Of a stretch of DNA of 10,822 bases, positions 1-6,811 are shown one piece after another (the stretch's first letter is position 1; the number at the start of each line of letters is the position of its first letter). The DNA is from Chloroflexota bacterium. Lineage in GTDB: Bacteria; Chloroflexota; Anaerolineae; Promineifilales; Promineifilaceae. Under the pieces are notes generated by a model. That model was given only the letters and a program-made list of their open reading frames with translations, was not told where the DNA came from and searched no databases. The stretch is from NCBI GenBank assembly GCA_024278255.1, contig JAJRTP010000257.1:1-10822 (forward strand). Direction: 5' to 3'. Both the position numbers and the translations under genes were made by a program.

Positions 1-203
1 GCATAGCATTGGGCCAGTTGGTCGGCTACGGCCAGGGGGTGCTGGATGTAAGGGGAGTTGTCTAAACGGAAACGGCCGTTGTGGGCGGTTTCGGCCAGGG
101 AGAAAGCAGTGCCTACCCGGTTCTGGTGGGCGGGGGTGAGGTATACGGCCGTGCGCCGCAGCAAATCTTCCGGGGAGACAACCGTTGGCGTTTCCATGAC
201 CAT
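1..203 (-). CDS. RelA/SpoT-family HD domain protein, N-terminal part only
   Basis: The reverse strand from 203 to the window edge encodes 67 residues of an N-terminal HD phosphohydrolase domain of the (p)ppGpp synthetase/hydrolase family. The diagnostic stretch at residues 38-60 runs ETAH-NGRFRL-DNSPYIQHPLAVA, matching the family pattern AHxGQxRxSGEPYIxHPLxVA, with metal-site histidines H41 and probably H55. Such domains hydrolyse the alarmone (p)ppGpp. The remainder lies beyond position 1, so it cannot be told whether this is a long bifunctional Rel or a short single-domain hydrolase. Start choice: ATGs at 203 and 197 are both in frame. A third at 224 lies upstream of the predicted -10 box. 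The promoter at 210-238 would start RNA at about 203, which favours the ATG at 203 and a leaderless message. No Shine-Dalgarno is visible. The family call is firm; the exact start is less so. Confidence 0.85.
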   Translation of the reverse strand, partial: MVMETPTVVSPEDLLRRTAVYLTPAHQNRVGTAFSLAETAHNGRFRLDNSPYIQHPLAVADQLAQCY

Positions 204-209
204 ACAAAC

Positions 210-238
210 AGTATACGCCGGCATCGTCGTTCTGTCAA
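210..238 (-). promoter_or_regulatory. Sigma70-type promoter for the RelA/SpoT-like gene
   Basis: On the minus strand TTGACA (238-233) is followed after exactly 17 bases by TATACT (215-210). The -35 is perfect and the -10 is 5 of 6. The predicted start of transcription, about 7 bases beyond the -10, coincides with the ATG at 203. The message would therefore have no 5' untranslated region. Confidence 0.75.
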
Positions 239-305
239 TTTAACGACAAGTCATGTCAGCTTTATTGATACTGCCTTTTTAAGTGATTAGACAGAAGGGC
301 CACAT

Positions 306-611
306 CTAAGCAATCAGGATGTATGTCAGTATGGTTAAACCTAAAGCAATGGTGACGATTAGGCTATTCATGAGGAGTAGATATTTGAGGGAGGACGGCC
401 GTTTGGCAATCACAGCTATCACCCAACTCGATAAACTGGTAACGCCCACCATAAACGGCCAGGCAAGACAGTTAAAGACGAGAAAGGCCGGCAATGCTTC
501 TGACGCAGTCGTAAACCCATTTAAGCCAATCATCGAAAAAATGACAAATAAAAACGTCATGCCCACTGTCAAAATTACAGAAACAACGCCAGCAATTAGC
601 CAAACAACCAT
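306..611 (-). CDS. Small hydrophobic membrane protein, function unknown
   Basis: A 101-residue protein that is almost entirely hydrophobic. Membrane segments are predicted at about residues 3-27, 41-69 and 76-100, with a short basic loop (AKRPSS) near residue 70. The start is placed at 611 rather than the longer ORF start at 626 because GGGAGGAGG sits 5-6 bases upstream of this ATG and is a near-ideal Shine-Dalgarno. The longer form would translate the ribosome-binding site itself as Gly-Gly-Gly. The gene follows the aminoglycoside-kinase-like gene by 74 bases on the same strand and could be the last gene of that transcript, or have its own weak promoter. I do not recognise a family. Coding is supported by the strong ribosome-binding site and the helix pattern. 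Confidence 0.65.
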   Translation of the reverse strand: MVVWLIAGVVSVILTVGMTFLFVIFSMIGLNGFTTASEALPAFLVFNCLAWPFMVGVTSLSSWVIAVIAKRPSSLKYLLLMNSLIVTIALGLTILTYILIA

Positions 612-685
612 ATTACCTCCTCCCAAAGAAAAGTTTCGGTTGTCATTTTAACCACTCCAACTCATCTACAATGTATTTGGCTTTC

Positions 686-1699
686 TTATCTCACCGTCTT
701 ATCTGACCGACAGGCTATCTCGATAGTGCCATTGGGTCGAAAATTGGATTGCAAAACACCAAGCGCCTGTATTCGATCTTCCCCGCCTGTATCTGATAAA
801 AAGATTTGCTCACAAATGACCGCAATATCTTCTATAATCCGCTCATAGCGATAATACGCCAGCGCGATTAGGTTTACCTGAGTGTCACCGTAACCTTGAT
901 AGAACAAGGTTTCTTCTTCTTGCAGGGTGTGCCCGTTACCGCCAAGCCCGCTGCCCACAAACATCAAATCACGCTCTTTGGGGGCAAAAATCAGCGTATC
1001 CCAATCAATGATGTAAAGCACACCGTTGGCATCAAGCAAAAGATTCCAGGCGTGAATGTCCCCATGACACAAAATAAATTCCGGAGTCTGCGCTCGGAGC
1101 GCCGCAGCAAGCTGTTCTGCCCGCGTGACAAGGGCTAACGTTTCATCCCGTTTAGTTCGCAAAAAAACGGCCAATTCTGCCGCCACAGGATCGGCAAAGG
1201 ACTCCTTCTCGATTCGCGTCAGGAATAATCTTACCGTTTTGCGCCAGCGGGGCGAGAAGGTTTCCCGCGGCACACAGTTTGTCAGGACTGCCGGTATATC
1301 GGCGGTGTGGAATTTTTTGAGGACTGCGCCAAATTCGACCCGCTGTTGATCCGATAGGTTGACTTCAAAGCCGTTGCGTCCGGCCACAAAAGGATAAAGT
1401 ATCACTTTGTAGGGAGCCAGGCTGGCCCAGAGACGACCTGTTTGGGTTGGCAAGGAGGAGATGATTTGTTTGATACCCAGATCGCTCAGAAATTTGGGGA
1501 CTGTTACCGAGGCCTCGTTAAAGTCACCGCGGCGCAGCTTGACAAAGTATAGTGTTTCATCGTCTGCTATGGCACGATACACGGCCGTACCCAAATCAGC
1601 CCCCAATGGCAGAAAAGTAATTTCAGCAATGCTCAACCCATACTCATTCTGGAGACAGGCGACAATGCTTACGTCTTTGAGCGCAGGCTTTTCGAGCAT
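686..1699 (-). CDS. APH(9)-Ia-like phosphotransferase (spectinomycin kinase family)
   Basis: A 337-residue aminoglycoside phosphotransferase-fold kinase, probably cytoplasmic. The N-lobe carries the ATP lysine in YFVKLRRG (K54). The catalytic loop CHGDIHAWN (211-219) has the catalytic Asp214 and Asn219. The metal motif IIDWD (230-234) is followed by APKERDLMFVGSGLG (239-253). This last stretch, the GRNGF segment at 107-111 and the late YYRYERIIEDIAV segment (282-294) closely match what I remember of APH(9)-Ia from Legionella pneumophila, a spectinomycin kinase of about 331 residues, along the full length. Whether this protein modifies spectinomycin or another substrate is not shown by sequence alone. 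It is the fourth gene of a minus-strand run, 9 bases after the preceding stop. The start ATG at 1699 has only a poor Shine-Dalgarno, which suggests translational coupling. The fold is certain and the subfamily likely. Confidence 0.85.
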   Translation of the reverse strand: MLEKPALKDVSIVACLQNEYGLSIAEITFLPLGADLGTAVYRAIADDETLYFVKLRRGDFNEASVTVPKFLSDLGIKQIISSLPTQTGRLWASLAPYKVILYPFVAGRNGFEVNLSDQQRVEFGAVLKKFHTADIPAVLTNCVPRETFSPRWRKTVRLFLTRIEKESFADPVAAELAVFLRTKRDETLALVTRAEQLAAALRAQTPEFILCHGDIHAWNLLLDANGVLYIIDWDTLIFAPKERDLMFVGSGLGGNGHTLQEEETLFYQGYGDTQVNLIALAYYRYERIIEDIAVICEQIFLSDTGGEDRIQALGVLQSNFRPNGTIEIACRSDKTVR

Positions 1700-1708
1700 A
1701 GCGCCGGA

Positions 1709-2068
1709 TCACGCATCACTGGTGGGTACGGCCGTTAACTCATGGTAAGCAAACGCGCCGCGCACACCCTGATAGAAAAAGTAAATGAAGATCAGGGCAA
1801 AAGGCAGGCCATACCAATAGCCGGTCTGCACCCAGGTGACAATATTTGATCCCAGATAATAAACCAGCAGCAGCACAGCCCCCACACGGCTCTTTTTGTA
1901 AACGGCCGCTGTCAATACCAGCATGATGAGAATATCCAGCCAATCCCATTTACCTATGCCCCACGGATTGCGGGCATATTCAAAGGCCAAAATAGCCGAA
2001 GCCGCCACAGCAATGAGACCGGCAATCCAGGCATTTCTTATTTTTCCATTTGCTTCTTCCAAACTCAT
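1709..2068 (-). CDS. Small four-helix membrane protein
   Basis: A 119-residue membrane protein with segments at about residues 14-29, 43-57, 62-79 and 86-105. Conserved-looking features are the YKKSR turn between helices 2 and 3 and the C-terminal FIYFFYQGVRGAFAYHE (94-110). I recall these from small uncharacterised membrane proteins of other bacteria, but cannot name a family. The start at 2068 (MSLEEANGK) is chosen over an upstream ATG at 2173 because AGAGGT lies 6 bases before it. The longer version would also overlap the preceding gene by about 80 bases and begin with a non-hydrophobic, unconvincing stretch. It starts 23 bases after the Vps62-like gene and ends 9 bases before the kinase gene, so it sits inside the operon. 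Function is unknown. Confidence 0.7.
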   Translation of the reverse strand: MSLEEANGKIRNAWIAGLIAVAASAILAFEYARNPWGIGKWDWLDILIMLVLTAAVYKKSRVGAVLLLVYYLGSNIVTWVQTGYWYGLPFALIFIYFFYQGVRGAFAYHELTAVPTSDA

Positions 2069-2091
2069 TTCTTTACCTCTTTTAGTAGCAC

Positions 2092-3900
2092 TCAACCTCT
2101 TAATTCTTCCAGGTTTTCCCGAACCATGTAAATGACCATCGCCAACAGCAAAATAATCAACAACAGCCACCAAAACTGCCAGATGAGAATGGCGGACGTT
2201 ATTACCGCCAGAATAATGATCAAATTGAGCAGATAATTGGTCAAATGGCCCCGTACAGACGCCTCGATAGCGCCAAACAACACACTAATACCCACCAGCC
2301 AGAAAATCCAATTTGCCGGCAGGACGATCAGTAAAGCGACCAAAGCCAACAACAAAAGCCCGCCGCTCAGGGCAGCCCATAGCTCGACAACCCCCGCCTG
2401 CTCGCTGACCGGCGGTTCCGGACGATGCAAATGGCGGATGTGCGCCTGGGGATCGCCCCAATTACCCTGCTCAATACGCTGCAAATAATCTTTACCGGCC
2501 CGGTAAGTCTCGCTCAAGGCTACACGCCGCGCTTCTAGCGCCTGTAACTGTTTTTGTTGTTCCCGGAGGGCCTCTTCCTCCTCTTTGTGCAAATCACTGA
2601 CGTAATCGGCCTGTTGTAACGCCTCCACTTCCAGAGCTTGCAGCCGCAAAGCTTCCCGCTGTGTCTCTATCGCCTGATCCACTTTACTTTCTTCTTCTTT
2701 CAGGGTGATAAGACGCTGGCGCATTTCGGTCACAGCATCGGCCGGCGGCGGTACTTTGTCCAGACCGGCCCAGCCTAGCGGATTGTACCAGGCAGTGCGC
2801 ACGGACCCGTTCCGGTTATATTTGGGGCCGGCGGGAGCGCGCTCGCCACCCAGCGGGTCTCTGGTATCCAGTCCCCACAGGCCGCGATATTTGTCCACCC
2901 AGGCGTCTTCATCGGAAATGAGGACGGGACTCCATTGTTCCCGCTGGCCGGGGCCAATGCTGACGCCATCACCGCGGGCATAATCTATGAAGGGAACGCT
3001 GAATAACTGGCGGGTGTGGGCTTCTGCTTCGGCCGCGCTGCCCTGCCCCAACTGTTCGGCCCAAAATTTACGCAGGGAAATGACGAAATTACGCAGCGGT
3101 TTGGAAAATTCCGGTTCGGCGCCCATCAAGTATTCACCTGGCTCAAAGTAGCTGGCATGAGAACCGGCCCCGGCAAAAATGACGGGATGATTTTCGTCGT
3201 AAATGGTGATGTCCGGGTCGTCCCAGCGGCGGCGCAGGTCATCCCCCTCAAAATCATGGGAAGCAAAAGCCACCCAACGCGGTTTCAGGTCGTCACTTTC
3301 TTCGACCAGGTAGATAAAAACCTGCTCCCAATCGGCTTCGTGGTCATTGACGCCGTGGAAAGTGGAGCGCCAGTCGTTCATGGGGAAGAAGAAGAGGTAA
3401 TGCAGGATGGTGTAGCCGCCTTCACGCAGGACACGGCCGTAATACACATGCCGGGGGTCTTCCTGGCGCATCTGCTGGTACTGGATTTCGGCGGCGGCCG
3501 TCGTGCCCTGCGGCACAGTCCCCCGCACCACCAAAGATAAATCAAAGAACGTGTTCAGAATGCGGGCGCTTAACCCCACTCTGGACAGCCGCCCTGTGGT
3601 ATGGAAAACAGGCCGGTTGGGACGCTGCCGCCATCGTTGAAAATCCATAGGCCGCAATGGCTGCTGGGTAAAACGCAGGTACAACAAGTTGTTACGCTGT
3701 AATTCATCGAACCGGCTTAGTTCTTCCAGAGTCAGTGAACCGGCCGGGACCAACAATTGCCGTTCCCCTTGCCCATTCCGCTGCCACAGACTGCATCGAG
3801 ATACGTAAGCCTCTACAGCGCTGGGGAAAAACAGTTCCCCCTGCGTATACCGGACAACCGGCTCAAACCGGCGCAGCAGATCGAGGTCTTTTGCCGTCAT
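2092..3900 (-). CDS. Vps62-like domain protein with coiled coil and C-terminal membrane anchor
   Basis: A 602-residue protein of three parts. Residues 1-340 resemble the Vps62/DUF946 family. The features are RFEPVVRYTQGELFFPSAVE (11-30), YLFFFPMNDW (168-177), the charged motif NDHEADWEQV (185-194), ASHDF (213-217) and AGSHASYFEPGEY (245-257). His187, Asp190, Glu192, His215 and His248 are candidate functional residues. Residues 390-475 form a highly charged Glu/Gln/Leu-rich coiled coil. Residues 508-592 hold about four membrane helices, followed by a charged tail. There is no signal peptide, so the N-domain is probably cytoplasmic and tethered by its tail. The ATG at 3900 overlaps the TGA of the upstream gene (ATGA, 3897-3900), indicating translational coupling. 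The biochemical role of bacterial Vps62-like domains is not established, so no activity is claimed. The domain call rests on motif recall only. Confidence 0.75.
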   Translation of the reverse strand: MTAKDLDLLRRFEPVVRYTQGELFFPSAVEAYVSRCSLWQRNGQGERQLLVPAGSLTLEELSRFDELQRNNLLYLRFTQQPLRPMDFQRWRQRPNRPVFHTTGRLSRVGLSARILNTFFDLSLVVRGTVPQGTTAAAEIQYQQMRQEDPRHVYYGRVLREGGYTILHYLFFFPMNDWRSTFHGVNDHEADWEQVFIYLVEESDDLKPRWVAFASHDFEGDDLRRRWDDPDITIYDENHPVIFAGAGSHASYFEPGEYLMGAEPEFSKPLRNFVISLRKFWAEQLGQGSAAEAEAHTRQLFSVPFIDYARGDGVSIGPGQREQWSPVLISDEDAWVDKYRGLWGLDTRDPLGGERAPAGPKYNRNGSVRTAWYNPLGWAGLDKVPPPADAVTEMRQRLITLKEEESKVDQAIETQREALRLQALEVEALQQADYVSDLHKEEEEALREQQKQLQALEARRVALSETYRAGKDYLQRIEQGNWGDPQAHIRHLHRPEPPVSEQAGVVELWAALSGGLLLLALVALLIVLPANWIFWLVGISVLFGAIEASVRGHLTNYLLNLIIILAVITSAILIWQFWWLLLIILLLAMVIYMVRENLEELRG

Positions 3901-4337
3901 TGGCCGCCCTCTGCCTTTTGGCCCCGCCGAAATGCCTGCTGCACATCTCTCTGGTTCAAATAAAATACCACTAACACGTTAATAGCCATCGCCAGATAAT
4001 CTGGATTTCCCTGAAAATAGCGCCAGATTAGCAATGTCATACTTAAGCCAGTAGTAATCATCACCAACAGCCAGGCCCAGGCGCGCATTTGCCATAAACC
4101 CACTATCAACACAACCTGTAAAAGAGCAAAGGCGCTCAACAAACCTATTTCAATCAATTGCTGGTCTGTACCCAGGAACCCCAGGTTAATGAAGAAACTC
4201 GTGCTGATTATTTCGGATACACTTTGATCGTCCAGAAGAAAAAAGGCCAGAAGGGGCACGACAGCCGTTAGCAAATGCAAAAATATGATAGCTTTGACGC
4301 CAAACGGCCGTTCCTTCTTTGTCGCGGTTGTTTCCAT
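3897..4337 (-). CDS. Four-helix membrane protein, first gene of the minus-strand operon
   Basis: A 146-residue protein with a short charged N-terminus (METTATKKERPFG). Helices are predicted at about residues 14-34, 62-82, 87-107 and 112-127, with a basic cytoplasmic-looking tail beginning LNQRDVQQAFRRGQ (127-140). The GLWQMRAWAWLL turn (80-91) between helices 2 and 3 and the YLNQRDVQQAF ending are typical of small uncharacterised membrane proteins. I cannot assign a named family. It heads the operon that continues with the Vps62-like protein, sharing the 4-base ATGA overlap. A TATAAT box lies 8 bases before the start codon and there is no Shine-Dalgarno, so the message is probably almost leaderless. 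It is divergent from the Fur-family regulator, with the two promoters within about 140 bases of each other. Confidence 0.7.
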   Translation of the reverse strand: METTATKKERPFGVKAIIFLHLLTAVVPLLAFFLLDDQSVSEIISTSFFINLGFLGTDQQLIEIGLLSAFALLQVVLIVGLWQMRAWAWLLVMITTGLSMTLLIWRYFQGNPDYLAMAINVLVVFYLNQRDVQQAFRRGQKAEGGQ

Positions 4338-4345
4338 AAACCAGA

Positions 4346-4351
4346 ATTATA
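4346..4351 (-). promoter_or_regulatory. -10 box (TATAAT) for the minus-strand membrane/kinase operon
   Basis: A perfect TATAAT on the minus strand lies 8 bases upstream of the ATG at 4337. It predicts transcription starting about 2 bases before the start codon. The -35 region falls in the TGCGTAT heptamer repeat and matches TTGACA poorly (about 3 of 6), so the promoter may be weak or activator-dependent. Confidence 0.5.
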
Positions 4352-4354
4352 CAT

Positions 4355-4382
4355 GACGTACTGCGTATTGCGTATTGCCTGA
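4355..4382. repeat. Heptamer tandem repeat TGCGTAT
   Basis: Two exact TGCGTAT copies (4362-4375) are flanked by partial copies GACGTAC and TGCCTGA, giving four heptads in register. The repeat lies in the divergent promoter region and overlaps the position of the -35 box of the minus-strand operon. A related GTTGCGT heptamer recurs at 7737-7757. Confidence 0.7.
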
Positions 4383-4403
4383 CAAACGCTAAACCACACG
4401 CCA

Positions 4404-4432
4404 TTGACCACACCAGCCAAATTCGTTATAAT
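4404..4432 (+). promoter_or_regulatory. Sigma70-type promoter of the zur-znu operon
   Basis: TTGACC (4404-4409) and TATAAT (4427-4432) are separated by exactly 17 bases, a near-consensus promoter. The predicted transcription start is about 4439, just upstream of the 22-bp dyad at 4442-4463. The unrepressed promoter should be strong. Confidence 0.8.
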
Positions 4433-4441
4433 CTGTCTTTG

Positions 4442-4463
4442 TTATTGCAAATCTTTGCAATAA
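4442..4463. promoter_or_regulatory. Perfect 22-bp dyad, likely operator of the Fur-family regulator
   Basis: TTATTGCAAA is followed by TC and then its exact reverse complement, 10-bp arms with no mismatch. The dyad begins a few bases after the predicted transcription start and ends against the ribosome-binding site AAGGAGA. Fur-family repressors bind AT-rich inverted repeats of about this size, and Zur commonly controls the znu transport genes. Autoregulation by the adjacent gene product is therefore inferred. Binding metal and protein are not shown by sequence. Confidence 0.75.
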
Positions 4464-4474
4464 GGAGAGATTCT

Positions 4475-4906
4475 GTGAGTCACGATATGCCATCAATTTC
4501 TGCCCGCCTGCGGCAGGCCGGTTTTCGGGTTACACCCCAGCGCCAGCTCATCCTGGATGCCGTTTGCAAATTGGGCGGGCACGTCACGCCGGAAACAGTC
4601 TACAAGCAGGTTCGCTCCATTACACCGGCTATCAACCGGGCTACTGTGTATCGCACCCTGCATTTTTTGACGGAACAGCAAATTTTGGCGGAGATGGCCC
4701 TGCCCAACGGCCGTACCGGATACGAGATCGCCAGTGAAACACCCCATCACCATCTGGTTTGCCGCCAATGCGGGGGCACGGTGGAGATTGCGGATGGGAT
4801 GATACGGCCGTTGGCAGAAGAAATAGAAGCACAATACAACTTTACTCTGGATATGCACCACATCAGCTTTTTGGGCTTGTGCGCCGAGTGTCAGGAAGAA
4901 AAATAA
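4475..4906 (+). CDS. zur: Fur-family metal-responsive repressor, probably Zur
   Basis: A 143-residue Fur-family transcription factor. The winged-helix DNA-binding part (about 8-85) includes FRVTPQRQLILDAV (17-30) and the recognition region INRATVYRTLHFL (53-65). The dimer and metal part begins with HHHLVCRQCG (91-100). The structural zinc cysteines are the pairs C96/C99 and C136/C139, and a second histidine cluster lies at MHH (127-129). The start is the GTG at 4475: AAGGAGA sits 6-7 bases upstream, whereas the longer ORF start would lie inside the operator and the ATG at 4487 is too far from the ribosome-binding site. The znuABC-type genes downstream favour Zur over Fur, PerR or Mur, but a manganese-sensing Mur cannot be excluded. 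The gene following begins 16 bases after its stop. Confidence 0.88.
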   Translation: MSHDMPSISARLRQAGFRVTPQRQLILDAVCKLGGHVTPETVYKQVRSITPAINRATVYRTLHFLTEQQILAEMALPNGRTGYEIASETPHHHLVCRQCGGTVEIADGMIRPLAEEIEAQYNFTLDMHHISFLGLCAECQEEK

Positions 4907-4922
4907 AGTAAAGGAGCAGAAA

Positions 4923-5921
4923 ATGAAACGAATAATAGTTTGGCTGTTAGTTTTAACTGTTTTTTTGGCAGCGTGTGGCGGTGCGGCGGAGACAGATGAG
5001 GCAGACGACCGTCTCCGGGTCATCTCCACCGTCTCACCCATCACCAACATTGTGTACAACATTGGCGGGGAGAAAATTGATTTGTCGGGGATTGTGCCGG
5101 AAGGGACAAACTCGCACACGTTTGAACCGGCCCCGTCTACGGCCGTTAAGCTGTCCGAAGCCGACCTCATCTTCATCAACGGCCTCAATCTGGAACTGCC
5201 CAGCCTGAAAATGGCCAAAGCCAACTTAAAAGACGACGCAGAAATTATCCTGCTGGGCGAACAAACGCTCAACCCGGATGAGTACGTGTATGACTTTTCC
5301 TTCCCTAAAGAAGCCGGCAACCCCAACCCCCATTTGTGGACAAACCCCATCCTGGCCCTGAAATACGCCGAAATTGTGCGGGACAAATTGGTAGAGCGTG
5401 ACCCGGACAACGCCGACTACTACAACGCTAACTACGACGCCTTTGCCCAACGCATCAACGACCTGGACGAAGCAATCAAGGCCGCCACCGCCAGCATCCC
5501 GGAAAACAATCGCAAACTGCTCACTTACCACGACTCTTTCGCCTACTTTGCTCCCCGCTATGGCTACACGGTGATCGGCGCCATTCAACCGGCCGATTTT
5601 TCCCAGCCATCTGCCCAGGAAATGGCTTCGCTGATCGATCAGTTGAAAGCTGCGGGGGTGCCCGCCATCTTTGGTTCGGAGGTGTTCCCTTCGCCGGTGC
5701 TGGATCAGATTGGCCGGGAAGCAGGCGTTTCTTACGTGGACACGCTGCGGGATGATGACCTGCCGGGCGAACCGGGCGCGGATAATCATTCTTACCTGGG
5801 CTTGATGGTGTATGATTTGCAAATTATGGCCAAAGCGCTGGGCGGCGACCCCTCACTAATGGACAGTGTGGATGTGCGTAATGTGCCGGGATCGGATACG
5901 GCCGTAGAGCAGGAACAGTAA
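4923..5921 (+). CDS. znuA: Zinc/manganese ABC transporter substrate-binding lipoprotein (ZnuA-like)
   Basis: A 332-residue TroA/ZnuA-family (cluster 9) solute-binding protein. The N-terminal signal has a lipobox, LAAC (15-18), so Cys18 is probably lipidated and the protein tethered outside the cytoplasmic membrane. The expected metal ligands are visible: His65 in GTNSHTFEP, His137 in NPHLWTNP, His203 in YHDSFAYFA and a final Asp, probably Asp273 in YVDTL. FGSEVFPSPVLDQIGREAGV (250-269) is typical of the family. The His/Asp-rich loop that marks many ZnuA proteins is absent, so zinc versus manganese remains open. Linkage to a Fur-family regulator favours zinc. AAGGAG at 4911-4916 is a good ribosome-binding site. 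The C-terminal tail (TAVEQEQ) includes an ACGGCCGT copy, and the gene's stop codon lies inside a repeat. Confidence 0.92.
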   Translation: MKRIIVWLLVLTVFLAACGGAAETDEADDRLRVISTVSPITNIVYNIGGEKIDLSGIVPEGTNSHTFEPAPSTAVKLSEADLIFINGLNLELPSLKMAKANLKDDAEIILLGEQTLNPDEYVYDFSFPKEAGNPNPHLWTNPILALKYAEIVRDKLVERDPDNADYYNANYDAFAQRINDLDEAIKAATASIPENNRKLLTYHDSFAYFAPRYGYTVIGAIQPADFSQPSAQEMASLIDQLKAAGVPAIFGSEVFPSPVLDQIGREAGVSYVDTLRDDDLPGEPGADNHSYLGLMVYDLQIMAKALGGDPSLMDSVDVRNVPGSDTAVEQEQ

Positions 5922-5976
5922 TCGGTAATCGGTATCCACGACTACCCGACGACCAGACTACCAGACTACCAGACTA
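5919..5976. repeat. Short tandem repeats filling the znuA-znuC junction
   Basis: Two TAATCGG heptamers (5919-5932), the first containing the znuA stop codon, are followed by degenerate octads and three exact CCAGACTA octamers (5953-5976). The array ends one base before the znuC ATG. No Shine-Dalgarno remains for znuC. Confidence 0.85.
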
Positions 5977-5977
5977 A

Positions 5978-6811
5978 ATGAGACCCCTGATCGAATTACA
6001 AAACGTCACCTTCGGCTACGGGACGACACCGGTATTGCAGGAGATTGACCTGCACCTGCATCCGGGACAGTTTATGGCCCTGGTAGGGCCAAGTGGGGCC
6101 GGGAAGACAACGCTGCTGAAGTTGATGTTGGGCTTGATACGGCCGTCTGCCGGCAACCTCACCCGCCAATCTGCCCTGCGCCTGGCCTACGTCCCCCAAC
6201 TGGAAACTGTAGACTGGAACTTCCCCGTTACGGCCGAACAAGTGGTGCTGATGGGCCGCACCAAACAATCCGGCTGGCGGCCCTGGCCCAGCCGCGCCGA
6301 GCGCCAACACGCCCGCGACATTCTGGAACAGCTAGACGTCGGCAATCTGGCCCAACGGCACATCCGCGACCTGTCCGGCGGGCAGCAGCAGCGTATCTTC
6401 CTGGCCCGCGCCCTCATCGCCGAGCCGGAGCTGCTGGTGCTGGACGAACCAACCACCGGCGTAGACATGCGCAGCGCCGAGGACATTTTTCACTGGCTGG
6501 CCCATCTGTCAACTGAGCGCTCCCGACAAGGTCTCAATCAGGCGGGCATGACCATCGTCCTCACCACCCACGACCTGAATATGGCCGCCGCCCACGCCCC
6601 CTGGATGGTCTGCCTCAACCAGCGCATCATCGCCCAGGGCACACCGGAAGAAGTCCTGACAGAACCCATCCTCAGTGAAGCATACCAGGGCGAGATGATG
6701 GTCATTCGCCAAAACGGTGTAGTTTTCGTCCAGCAAAAACCGCACCCGCATACCTATAAAGAGTTGATCCCGGAGCCGGTAGTGGGCGGCGTGCCGGGGC
6801 ATGAGCAGTGA
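5978..6811 (+). CDS. znuC: Zinc/manganese ABC transporter ATP-binding protein (ZnuC-like)
   Basis: A 277-residue ABC ATPase that powers metal import with the neighbouring permease. All catalytic motifs are intact: Walker A GPSGAGKTT (37-45), Q-loop Gln74 in YVPQ, signature LSGGQQQR (132-139), Walker B LLVLDEP (152-158) with Glu157, and H-loop His198 in TTHDL. The segment VPQLETVDWNFPVTAEQVV (72-90) is typical of the metal-chelate cluster that includes ZnuC, MntB and SitB. A short extra stretch (STERSRQGLNQAG, 178-190) sits between Walker B and the H-loop. The C-terminal tail beyond about residue 250 is rich in His and Pro (QQKPHPH). The start ATG has no Shine-Dalgarno because the CCAGACTA repeat abuts it. 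A role in zinc rather than manganese import is inferred from the regulator. Confidence 0.92.
   Translation: MRPLIELQNVTFGYGTTPVLQEIDLHLHPGQFMALVGPSGAGKTTLLKLMLGLIRPSAGNLTRQSALRLAYVPQLETVDWNFPVTAEQVVLMGRTKQSGWRPWPSRAERQHARDILEQLDVGNLAQRHIRDLSGGQQQRIFLARALIAEPELLVLDEPTTGVDMRSAEDIFHWLAHLSTERSRQGLNQAGMTIVLTTHDLNMAAAHAPWMVCLNQRIIAQGTPEEVLTEPILSEAYQGEMMVIRQNGVVFVQQKPHPHTYKELIPEPVVGGVPGHEQ

Noticed and set aside
58..290. Plus-strand short ORFs opposite the RelA/SpoT-like gene
   Set aside because: No family resemblance. The minus strand encodes a clear HD-domain motif with a consensus promoter.
4493..5410. Long minus-strand ORF (305 codons) opposite zur and znuA
   Set aside because: It lies antisense to two well-recognised genes, shows no domain, and contains a run of Phe/Leu created by the opposite-strand signal peptide.
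5816..5823. TTTGCAAA inside znuA as a second operator
   Set aside because: Only the core half-site is present, in the middle of a coding region with no promoter nearby. Most likely chance.
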